The position numbers and the translations under genes were made by a program. Positions 46,572-57,571 of a stretch of 64,000 bases of DNA are shown here, one piece after another. The notes beneath the pieces were generated by a model. That model did not search any database. It was given only the letters and a program-made list of their open reading frames with translations, and was not told the DNA's origin. Every line of letters starts with the position of its first letter. Within the stretch, counting starts at the first letter, position 1. Source of the stretch: Termitomyces sp. T153 (taxonomy: Eukaryota > Basidiomycota > Agaricomycetes > Agaricales > Lyophyllaceae); assembly GCA_018296165.2 (NCBI GenBank), contig JACKQL020000013.1:434001-498000 (forward strand), given 5' to 3'.

Positions 46572-49500
46572 ATGTCTCAGCCTGCCAACTCAGACACACT
46601 CTTGGAGGCCCTGGCCCTGCAGGACAAAGCCTGGACTTGCCTGCTTCACTTAGAAATCCAGGTGCAACTAACACAATCATCTCTTACCCACCATACTACT
46701 AAACTCTTACCCTCCATCAAACAACTGATCTTATCTCCCAATCACTCCAGGTGCTGCTTGAATGCCTATCCCCTAACTCCACCCCTCCTATGGCCATGGA
46801 ACCAGCCCCAACTGCATCTGCACCTATCTCCACAGCTCTGGTGACCTTATGGCCATGGATTCCATGCCCTATGCTACCAGATGCATACAATGGTGCCTGC
46901 TCTGGTGGGGAGCAATTCCTGCAGTCCTGCCTCACCTATATCCACCTCAGCAGAGATGCCTTCAACTCTGACACATTGAAAATAGCCTGGGTGCTATCAT
47001 ACATAAAGACTAAATGTGCCTCTACCTATGGGCTGTGAGTCTTCCATCATTCTGGAGGTGTTGGAAGCTTTTCAGACTGGGCCACCTTTGAAAAGGACTT
47101 TTGTGTGGAGTTTTTCCCATTAGACCCCATCAAGACTGCAGCCTTGACACTATGTAATAGGGAGCAGTACAGACAAGGAAAGCATACACTGGACAAGTAC
47201 ATTGACTTGTTCTGGGCTCTGGTCAAGCAGGCTGCCTACTTCAATGGCCTCCAACTATGTCTCACCTTCTGTGATGGCTTGCCCCCTCCCCCCCCCTTGG
47301 TGGAAAGCATTGACAATTTGGCAGAGGGTTGCCCTGACAATGAAAAGATTGCATTGTGGTACAAGGTGGGCCGGGACCAATGGCAACTCATGGAGATTTA
47401 GAGGGAGCTCTGCCACTCCCATTCTGTACTGTGCCCAGCTCTGATCAGCAATGCCCACCACTCTACACCTGCCTGTTCAATGCTGGCCCTTACTCCAGCC
47501 ATTCTCACAGCATGCCCCCTACTACCAGGGATCTCCATGGACGTGGATGCTCCTAGGCAGCTCTGTGCTGCCCTGCCACTGTGCCAGAGATGCCAGAAGC
47601 CTGGGCACTTTGCACAGCACTGCCTCCTAGGCCTGAAAGTATGCTACCTTTCTATGGCAGAGCAGGAGGAACTCCTCTTACAGCTGCTGGCCACAAAGGA
47701 TGCTGCCAGAGCTCCATTGCTAGATGAGCCTACACTAGAGTTGACCCAGAGGAGATCAGTGCATATGCCTCACCTTCAGAGCTGGAAGGGGATTTTTAGT
47801 TGAGCAACAGATGAGTGTATGCCTCCATTGCTAGGTGCTAACAGGTTCTTGTGTCTGTCAATAGAAAATGAAACTGTCTTTTCCAACACCCTTCATTCTG
47901 AGACAGAAGAACCTCAACACCCCCCTCCAGATGTACAGATACTAATTCTGGAGCCCCTGCTGAGCTTTCTAACACCTCTGAAGGTCCATTAGCATGGCCC
48001 TACCTGGGTGCATCAAATGCCCTGACAGTACGTGATGGCTTTTGGCCTGTCCACCAACTCCCTGCATCTCAATGTGGAGATTGAGATAACAGACACTCAG
48101 CAAACCTGCAGAGTCATGGCTCTTCTGGACAGTGGAGCAACAGGACTATTCCTGGACTCAGAGTTCATCAAACACCATGGCCTGACCATGCAGCCCCTTC
48201 CCAAGCCTATTCCTGTCTACAGCATTGATGGAATGCCTAACAAAGCAGGTGCCATCAACTCCATGGTCAATCTGGTCCTCTGCTATTGAAACTACACAGA
48301 GCATGCAGTGTTCACTGTCACTAGCTTGGGTAGGCAGGACATGATTCTTGGTTTCACATGGCTCTGTGATCACAACTCTAAGGTTGATTAGACCAAAGGA
48401 GAGGTAACCATAAGCAGGTGCTCCCAGAAGTGCTCTGCTTGTGCCATGGAGGACAGGGCAGAGTGCTGGACCTGAGTTTGAGAGCATGCAATCATCTGCA
48501 CATGTTACGCTGGCCCTCTCCCCTTTGCAAATCTAAACCTCCTGGATCTCCTGCCTCTAGCATTCTCTTGTAGAGAGGCCTTCTATGAGGACAACCAGAG
48601 CAGCAGCAGAGCCCTGGAGGGGGAACACAGAGGGGAGTTTGGTGGCATATGTGAGCCAGAGTTCCCTGACAAAGCAGTAGAAGTGGGGGATCAAATCTAT
48701 GCTACTACCGTACACCCGCTGCCCTCCATCACAGAGATCCAGGCCAGCCAGACCATGTTCCAATGGCTGGCCCAGGCATTTGCTGCTGATGCCATGCCCT
48801 GAGAGTTGTGGGATGTGGTACCTCCCTACCTTCAGGTGTTTGAGGATGTATTCTTTAAGGCCTTATTCAGCTTGCTTCTGGAGTGCAAGAGGTGGGACCA
48901 CACTATTGAACTGCTGCCAGATTCTGCACCCTCCAGCTGTAAGGTCTACCTGCTTGCACCCAGGGAGCAGGACAAGCTCAATGCATTCCTGCAGGAAAAC
49001 CTAGACTTCAGTTGTATCTGCCTGTCCAAGTCCCTGATGGCTTCTCCAGTCTTCTTCATCAAGAAGAAGGATGGCTCACTCCAACTGGTCCAGGACTACT
49101 AGGTGCTCAATGCCATGACAGTGAAGAACCACTACCCCTTCCCCCTCATTTCCAAGCTCATCAACAACCTTTGGGGTGCATGATACTTCACTAAACTGGA
49201 CATTCAGTGGTGTTACAACAACATGTGCATCCAGGAAGGAGACAAGTGGAAGGCTACCTTCCAGACCAACTGGGGATTGTTCAAGCCACTCATTATGTTT
49301 TTTGGATTCACCAATAGCTCCACCACCTTTCAGACCATGATGAACAACATCTTCTGGGACCTCATAGCAGAGGACATAGTGTGTGTGTACCTTAACAACA
49401 TCCTCATCTATACCAAAATGCTGGAGGAACACTGTCAGATCACTCACCTTGTCCTAGAATGCCTCTGCCAGCACCAGCTCTACCTCAAACTGGAGAAGTG

Positions 49501-52500
49501 CAAGTTTGAACAGACTCAGATTGAGTACTTTGGGTTGATCATCTTGCATGAAGCTGCAGAGATGGATCCAGTGAAGGTAGCAGGTGTGGTGAAGTGGCTG
49601 GAACCTAAGAACAAGAAGGAAGTGCAGGTGTTCCTTGGCTTTGCAAACTTCTACTGGAGATTCATCCAGGACTTCTTGTACCATGTCTGTCCACTATTTG
49701 ACCTCACTGAGAAGGATGTTATGTAGAGTTGGGGATCTCTGGAGCAGATGGCCTTTAACACTCTCAAGTGCACTGTGACCTCCAGACCTATCCTCCTCTT
49801 CCCAGATGACAACTCTCCCTTCTGAGTGGAGGCTGACAGCTCCAACTTTGCTACTGGGGTGGTGCTCTTGCAGCAATCTACAGAGGATGGGAAGTGGCAT
49901 CCAGTGGCCTTTTACTCCAAGAGCCTAAATGTGGTGGAGCAGAACTATGAGATCCATGACAAAGCAATGCTGGCCATCATTCAGGCATTTGAGGAGTGGT
50001 GGCACCTCTTGGAAGGTGCACAGCACAAGTTCAAGGTCTGGATGGATCACAAAAACCTCAAATACTTCCAGATGGCCAAGAAGCTCAATTGCTAACAGGC
50101 CTGGTAATTCCTTTACCTCACTGACTTCAACTTCTCTTTGCACCACAAGCCTGGCCAGAGCATGGGAAAACCAGATGCCCTGTCTCAGAGAGCAGACCAT
50201 GGCATGGGGAGAGGGAATAACAGCAACATTGTGCTCCTCTGCCCTGAATTGTTTGCAATCTAAGCCATGGAGGGTCTAGCTATCAAGAAAGCAGAAGCAG
50301 ACATTCTCTGGAACATACAGCAGGGTAATTGGGATGGTCAACAGGAGGAACTTGTGGCACAAGCTGTTCATGTCATGACTTGTCCCCTGAACCCCTGCAC
50401 ATTGCCCATCAACCCCCCGAACCCCCAAAAAACCCCCGACGCTCCGCCAAACTTCCGCCCATGCCCCGCGCCTATTTTGGCTAACTCCGACGGCCCCCTG
50501 GCCAACTTTGGTGCCTTCCCTGCAGCCACTGACACTTACCCTGGATCCCCCGAACCCCAAGAACCACCCCCGCTGTTCCCGATCTTCGACACCCATCATC
50601 AACTCAACACCCTGGTTCCTCCGACCTATTCCGGAGTATCACGACAACCTTGGGGTGACCCGCGTTCCCCAATGATCCCATCAACATATCAGTGTGGCCC
50701 GATCCTCGATTGCAACCGACACCTGCCCACTCTGTCGAGCTCCGCCAAGCCCCGCCACCACAGCCGACGTACCCCAAAGTTCTCTGGTAGTCAGTATATA
50801 AGCCGTCGAGTAGCTCTTCATACTCTAGTCTTGATATTGCTTAACGTTACCTATGGTCTGATTGTTTCCTTTTTGTGTTTCGTGTTTCGTGTTTCATGTC
50901 TCGTTCTCCTTACTCTCAGTCTCCCGGTCTTATCTCAGTCTTCCGGTCCTATCTCAGTCTCCTGGTCCTGTCTCGTCTCCATTTCGTTATCGTTCTCATT
51001 ATTGTTTCGTATCTCCACTCGAATCTACTCTTGTTCCATATCAACCCCATTCCATTTCGTCTGACGCTGTCTTGGTGACTCTGTCTGGCCGTTGTGCCCA
51101 AGTCTTCACCAACCTAAACGACCTCATGAACTATGCGATTACGATTACAAATCCTGACACTCCTTCACCAGGTCCAAACCTCGCTCTTCGCTCGGTCCCG
51201 GACTTCATCAACTCCAAATGATCTCCCATCAAACCCTGGCTCCGTTCCCATTGATCACACAGCCGCCTACTCCTTTGCTTCCGCAAATCTCCCATACGGT
51301 CTTCTGCCTGAACCCCGCCAAGACCGTCTCATTTCCTCGCAACCCGACTTCTCTGGACCTCCCCGGATCTGCCCAGATCACATCCCACCAACTATGCGCA
51401 CAAGCCATCAGTGCCCGGAACGTCTTTGAGTGTTTGGTTACCAGTGCAAGGGGATCATGCCCGCCTAGTAAGGACTTGCCCAGTGCAGCTGAGCCCCCGA
51501 GGTCAGCGGAACCTGACAGTTCAGATGCTGGAGTTGGGGCATATCACTGGTGCTAAGGTAGTCTACACAGATGAATGGACTCTCCAAGACAGAATCCTGA
51601 CCTTCTGAGACTGTATCTATGTCCCCAACATTCTGGAGCTCTGCCAGAGGATTGTGGAGCAACACTACAACTCCCACATTGCAGGGCACTCTGGACAGTG
51701 GAAAACACTGGAGCTAGTATTGTGGAACTACTGGTGGCCCCAGATGTCCCAATATATTGGGTCCTACACCAGTACATGCAATCTCTGCCTCCAGAGCAAG
51801 CCCCAATGCCGACTCCCCTATGGACAGTTTTACCCACTACTCATGCCCATGGAACAATAGAGCATGGCTTCCATGGACTTCATTGTAGAGCTCTCTGATG
51901 CTCACAGTTACAATGTGATCATGGTGGTGGTAGACTTGTATAGCAAGTGAGTGCACTTCATTCCAACTCACACCACCTGCTCTGCCATGGGTGCTGCAAA
52001 CCTGTACCAGAGGAACATCTGGAAGCTCCATGGCCTTTCCAATGCCTATGTCTCTGATCAGGGACCACAATTTGTGGCAGAGTTCACTAGGGAGCTCTAC
52101 TGACTGCTCAGAGTGAAGCTCCACACCACTACTGCCTACTACCTGCAGTCTGATGGCCAGACAGAACATGTAAACCAGGAGTTAGAGCAGTACCTCCACC
52201 TCTTTTGCAATGAGTGTTAGGATGACTGGGACAAACTCCTCCCCAACACCAAATTCCAATACAACAACCATGTTTATGCATCCACCCAGTTCTCCCCATT
52301 CTTTCTTGACACAGGATGGCATCCATGCATGGGTTCTGAATCCTGGGCTCAACCCTTGAAAAATGAGGCAGTAAACAAGTTTGTGGACCAGATGAAGGGG
52401 TCACAGGAGGAGGCCTGGGCAGCACTGGCAAAGGCAAAGGATGACATGGTGCAATATTACAACCGCAAAAGGACTCCAGAACACAAATATCAGCCTGGAG

Positions 52501-52790
52501 ATCAGGTCTACCTGGATGCCTCCAACATTACAACTACCTGGCCCTCAAAAAAGCTGTCGCACCATCAGTTGGGACTCTTCATAGTGGAACAACAGGTAGG
52601 ACCCTTAGCCTATTGACTCTGGCTCCCTGTGGGGATGTGCCAGCTTCATCCAGTGTTCAACATGGTCAAACTAACTCTGGCCCCTAAGGACCCTATTCTG
52701 GGGTGCCATGCTTCCCCTTCCTCTCCTAAGCCTCTGGAACTCTCCCCCACTGTTTTTGATGTCAGCATATGCCACTAGCTTGTCACTCTG
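46572..52790 (+). pseudogene. decayed Ty3/gypsy gag-pol, interrupted by a solo LTR
   Basis: Plus-strand polyprotein remains in order. Gag begins MSQPANSDTLLEALALQDKA (46,572), with the gag core LCNREQYRQGKHTLDKYIDL (47,155). The zinc knuckle CQRCQKPGHFAQHC is at about 47,582, and protease ALLDSGATGLFLDSEFIKHH at about 48,120. RT runs 48,900-49,725 (ASPVFFIKKKDGSLQLVQDY, MFFGFTNSSTTFQTMMNNIF), but its YxDD box reads YLNN (49,388-49,399). RNase H is VEADSSNFATGVVLLQQS (49,827). The integrase finger is VEQHYNSHIAGHSGQWKTLE (51,655). The DDE core has SMDFIVELSDAH, YVSDQGPQFVAEF and SDGQTEHVNQELEQ. There are many in-frame stops (for example 49,100, 49,181, 49,724). No 5' LTR was found; a copia fragment lies there instead. 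Confidence 0.85.
50371..51518 (+). mobile_element. CpG-rich solo LTR (1,148 bp) with 5-bp target duplication
   Basis: Starts TGTCATGACTTGTCCCC, ends GGAACCTGACA, and is flanked on both sides by GTTCA (50,366-50,370 and 51,519-51,523). Removing it together with one GTTCA rejoins the gypsy frame as LVAQAVQMLELGHITGAKV. It carries a TATA box in CAGTATATAAGCCG (about 50,795) and a pyrimidine-rich R/U5 region with three 19-nt repeats. It is homologous to the LTRs at 44,283-45,367 and 52,790-53,638 but retains its CpGs (nine in 50,401-50,520). No internal region remains, so it is a solo LTR from recombination. Confidence 0.93.
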
Positions 52791-53638
52791 ACTTACCCAA
52801 CCAGCTCCAGAGCATTACAACAAACCCAGGATGGCCTGTGTTCCCATCTGATCCCATCAGTATATCACTGCAGCCCACCCACTGAGCACAACTGATGCCC
52901 ATTGACTCTATGTGGTTCCAACAAGCCCCACCACCTGAACCTCTATGCCTGGAGCTGTCCCAGTAGTTGGTATATAAGTTATAGAGTAGCATCTCATACT
53001 CTAGTCTTGATATTATCTACCTACCTATGTGCTGCTGATTGTTTCCTTGTGTTTCATGTCTCTTGTTATGTTTTCTCTTCTTTCAGTCTCCTGGTCTTAT
53101 CTTAGTCTTCTGGTCTTGCCTTGTCTCTATCTCCATTATCATTCCATTATCTTTTCATATCTCTACTTCAATCTATTTTCATTCTCATCTCAATCTTGCC
53201 TTGACTTAGTGTTGTCTTGCTTGTCTCTATTTCCTATTGTTGTGTCCAAGTTCTCTTCATATCTAACAACATTACAAACTCTGCACTTACTATCATGACC
53301 TCCCCAAACATTCTTAACCAACTCTGGACCTTGCTTATGCACAGCTCCAAAACCCATCAGCATTCATTGATCCCCATAGCCTCTATTTGCCCTGCACCAT
53401 CAATACTCACCCCAGACTTGTATCTGGAACTTCTCCAAGCCCAACCCTTCCTTGTACCTTGTCTTAGACTTCTCTGGACCACTTCAGACTTGCTTGGACT
53501 GCTTCTCCTAGCTTGCCCTCACAAGTATCTGAAGTCTGACCCTCTGCAAAGCACTAGGTTATCAGTGCAGGACATCACATCTGCCTAGTCAGGACTCACC
53601 CAGTTAAGCTGAGCCCCTGTGGTCAGTAGAACTTGACA
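52790..53638 (+). repeat. 5'-truncated LTR, CpG-depleted
   Basis: Aligns to the solo LTR from about GTGTTCCCATCTGATCCCAT onward, through GTTGGTATATAAGTTA (the TATA region) and the pyrimidine tract. It ends CAGTAGAACTTGACA at 53,638. The first about 300 bp are missing, and it abuts the end of the gypsy integrase. It may be that element's 3' LTR after a deletion or a separate fragment. Confidence 0.75.
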
Positions 53639-56000
53639 GTGTTCTTTTACAAATATGGGACATGTTGGAGTCTGTTGATGTGCATGTATATTCTTTTCCT
53701 CTTTCTCTTCAACTGATGACCATACAGACAAATTGACTGCAGTGTCTCTGGCTTATGCAGCACTGCACTGATATTCTTCTCTCTGTTTGCAAAGAAGTCA
53801 AAGAAGCAGGCAACCAAGTCAATGAAGAGCTTCAAGCACCCATTACCAAGCTGCACATCTTCCATGTAGAATACCACTTATTTTGTCAGTGGTGTCATTG
53901 CTACCAAGTGTAGTCCTATACCAATAGTGCTATTCTGTAGTATGTTAAATATGAAGCAAAAATGATTTTCAATTGTCATCTTTATTTTCTTTTTGGTGTC
54001 CTTGGTAGTAACCTTGAGCAAGTGGTAAAGGGTTGGCATGACAAGACTGGATCAAATCATTACAAATGCCAGTTGCATCGGTGCATCTGGAGTTACCTTG
54101 TCTTTTCCTTCCAAACACCACCATGCCACATGCTAACACCTCATTCAACAAGTCTTCATCAAAACATGTCTCTGGCAACAAACAATTGGGCTGGAAAAGC
54201 TTTCTGACAGCCCTGAAGCTTGGTGTCAGGCTTCATGTGCAGCATGGAAAGGAATTGTAAGTGTGGCTTTCTACCTGTGATCCAAAATCACATCAAAAGG
54301 TTGATTATTTGATAGGACAGGCCCACTTAAACCTTTCTATAATGCTGAAAAGCTGATACCTTGGGTGGTGAACCCATTTCTTGAGTTGAATGCAGTGTTT
54401 ATGCATGGACTCATCATGGATGGTCTCCTCAATGTTTTATTTCTCAGGCCAGGTGTAAATGACATGTCAGAGGAGCTTACCAAGTGAGTTTCCTCTTATT
54501 AAATCTGCAAAAAACTGAATATATGCAAATCATGTCTCAAAAAAGAAGAGCATGCTCAGCAACTCAATCTCAACATTTACAACATGATACTTACACTTGA
54601 ACCTCTCATTGAGCCAACACTCAAGCAGCTTTGTGAGATGATGGATGGGGAGGAATATCATGAGAGTTTGATGCAATCTTTTGTTAATGTTGTGTGCACT
54701 GGAATTATTTTTTGTGTTTAATCCTAAGTGCTAATGCAACTCTCTAGTTTGTCAGAGGTTCAAACAGTGCATGCACAGCAGACACATAAAAACTCAAGGA
54801 CAACCTCCTTTGGCTATTGCAAGACTTGGGACTCTACTACCTGGACCTGGAGCTTGCTCAATTCCCTCACAAGATGGGCTGTGGCTTTGAATACAATGAC
54901 ATGGGCCTACTCTTATGCCTGGCTCAACAAGCCTACCAATATGATGAGGCATAAGTGCTTGTTTTCATTGTGCGACCTACAATGAATTATGTTAGGTGTT
55001 GTTGTCAATTGTGTGATGGAGATGCTGAGGTTACAGCCCATGACTTTCCCCTGTTTCTCTACAATCAGATGAGGTGCTTTACTATGAATACCATAGGTGT
55101 CTTTGATGAGACCATGGCAAACAAAACAGAGGATGACAAGATACTCCTTGGACTTTGTCATGGGCCTCTTCTCACTAATGTATGCTGCCCCTGACATTCT
55201 ACACATTGCTAACATTTTTTTTCAGGCTTGTCAACACATTCTCTCTGGCTCTGGCATAGAATGCACAGAGAAACATGCAACAAAGTGGCCAATTGCTTCA
55301 AGACTCAACATCAAGAACATTATGGCCAAGACCATTGCCTACACAGCATGCCAAGTAAGCCAATGATTTCTATATGGCATTGTTACCTTGATCTCAAACA
55401 CTAGCTTTGATTTGCATTGAGTTCAACATCTCAATGGGGCATGCAGGATGGTATGTTCTCTCTGCTCAATTTTGACTACAATATTGCCACCCTCTTTTCC
55501 CCTTCAGGCCAATGGGCTGAAGAGACTCTTGCTTCCTGGGACAAGTATGTATAATATTTTTTTAACAGTACAGCATGTCTAACTATCAGTAGAAAGTTCC
55601 TCAATAGGGATGGAACAATCATTTCATGGCATAGACAATTCCCTCCTCCTTGAATCCTGGTAGTGACATTGCATGTTTCCAGCAAGCCCAACATGAATGT
55701 GAACTTGAAAAACATCAAGAAGAGCAGGCTAGGATCAACACAGGAGCACAGGAGGAGGAATGGTGACATCAGTGTGAAGATGAACATCAACAAACTCACA
55801 AAGCAGAAGAACAACTAGAACATGGAAAGAAGAAGCCATTGAAGAAGCATAGCATAGCTAGTGATCCTGAGATACAGAACACATGTCCTGCAACATCTTG
55901 CTGCATCATTTATGACTCTGATGATGAACTTTATGCTGATCCTAATACTGATGTAGAGGAAGGTGGTGAGGGTGAGGGCAAGGTTGGTTGGTTGACTTAG
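53639..56000 (+). pseudogene. decayed transposable-element-like sequence, family not recognised
   Basis: CpG-poor DNA with plus-strand protein-like pieces in shifting frames: LELNAVFMHGLIMDGLLNV (54,380), NLNIYNMILTLEPLIEPTLK (54,570), SFVNVVCTGI (54,680), AHDFPLFLYNQMRCFTMNTI (55,035) and IGVFDETMANKTEDDKILLG (55,095). The style resembles large uncharacterised proteins that are repetitive in mushroom genomes, but I cannot name the superfamily. No terminal repeats were identified. Confidence 0.4.
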
Positions 56001-57224
56001 GTATGGACTTGTTTGTAATGCATGTTGACTTGGATTGTGTACTAGTAATAAATAGAAATGTGTACTACTGCTGAATGGTTATTGTAATTTGATCAAACAA
56101 TGTTATGATATTAGAATTAATCCTTATAATGAGTTATAAATTCACCACAAGGTATCATTGTGTGATTGCACAATAACCTTTCACCTCAATGGCATCTTTT
56201 AGTATTGATACATATATTGTAAATGTCATTCTTCAATATAAAAATAAGACTTCTGCAGGATGACTGCAGAATAAAAATGGAAAGCCATAAGGCACTGTTG
56301 GGATTAGAATATAATCCAATCTCTGGATGTCTGCCATCTTCTCAATTTAGACACATCATGAGATAAGATTATAATCAAAACTCAAGCTGGTTTATCTGTG
56401 GTCACAAATCACATATAATCTAAGGTGTTAGAATACGACTACAACATGATTCCTCTGGGATCTCATGAGTCCCCTGTGTTGGCCATACATCATATTTGCT
56501 AAGCAACTTTTTTGTGATGCTGGTCTTTGGCACTATCATTGCCTGTTTTTAGCCTTTTCTCCCCCGCTCTCTCTTCTTACAGCTTCTCCTTATTTCGTTA
56601 CTTTTCCTGACGTATATTACAAATTTTTCTCAGTTGGTCTGTCGTAGGGACGTCGTTTTTCAGAGGGTTTCGAGGAATTTTTACAAGAATAGACGCTCGG
56701 GTAGGCGGGTAGGCGGAGCTGCCGAGCCCAGCCACCCGTCGGCAATCGGTGCGTGATCTTCATTCTATGCTTCCCTCGGTCGCTCATTTCTGGTTGCTTT
56801 TCTTTCAGCTGGGCTTTTTTTGGGTTCATTGGTATTTTATGTCCGCCGGTACGTGCTCGATGCCTACAGTTTTCGGCATTTCCTGACTTACAGTTTTCGG
56901 TCAGTTTTCAGGTATATTGAGCACGCCAAACTACGTAATACTTCTTGCCTGTCTCATAGTATGAGACAGGCGTATCACCATCGGACTGTCAATGATCATA
57001 GGCCTGGCCCTCTACTTGCACTACCATCCTTTCCACTACTGGCAAATTTTCGCATGTCAGACAAGAAATTGCCTCGCAACCACGGGATGGGATAGAGGTC
57101 ACGAAAGGGCGGGCGAATGTGAAGTCAAAGACAGGCGAAGGTGACCCAAAAACTGACAGGCTGAGAGGAGAAAATGTTGAGCGAGAGTAGCGTCGGTGCG
57201 AATAGGCATGGGTTAAGTGAATGG
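56001..57224. other. right edge of CpG-poor block and start of CpG-normal island
   Basis: 56,001-56,540 is AT-rich with no coding signal. CpG becomes normal at about 56,560. A 25-bp palindrome lies at 56,947-56,971. The direct repeat TACAGTTTTCGG occurs at 56,865 and 56,889. Confidence 0.5.
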
Positions 57225-57571
57225 TCATGAAGAGAGCAGGCTCGAGTTTGTGTAGCCGAGGTTCTTGGTAGTTGCAAAAAGTAAGGTTGAGTGTACACAT
57301 TACACAACTTATTGTAAGTGGACAGCTCACTTGTATAGAACACGGACGCGAATCCGATGATGAGAAGGCCGGTAATCACCAAGGCAAGGTCAAATTGAAA
57401 AATACTGTCAGGACGTCATATGTATTGTGAAAAGTACACAAGAGATGCGTACGATTTGTCTTCTTCTCGATTCTGTATGGAAGTTGATGAAAGTGTATGG
57501 CTGCAATATTCGATGCCCATGCTCAAAATCTTCCCAAGCAGAAGATCATGAGGCCGCGCTGCACGAGACAT
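57225..57571 (-). CDS. possible small membrane protein, 3' end uncertain
   Basis: The start MSRAARPHDLLLGKILSMGI (57,571 downward) can be spliced (donor GTACGC at 57,452, acceptor ACAG) to a second exon, 57,404-57,331. That exon encodes a single membrane span, FDLALVITGLLIIGFASVFY. The third exon cannot be fixed, because reading on or splicing at GTGAGC gives different tails. The span plus the basic N-terminus would suit a small organelle membrane protein, but no family is recognised. It lies in a CpG-normal island between decayed repeats, so it could be a surviving host gene. Confidence 0.3.

Noticed and set aside
50267..51064. 265-codon plus-strand frame spanning the gypsy/LTR border
   Set aside because: It runs from decayed RNase H/integrase sequence into the LTR. 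It is a chance frame in Pro-rich LTR DNA, not a fusion gene.
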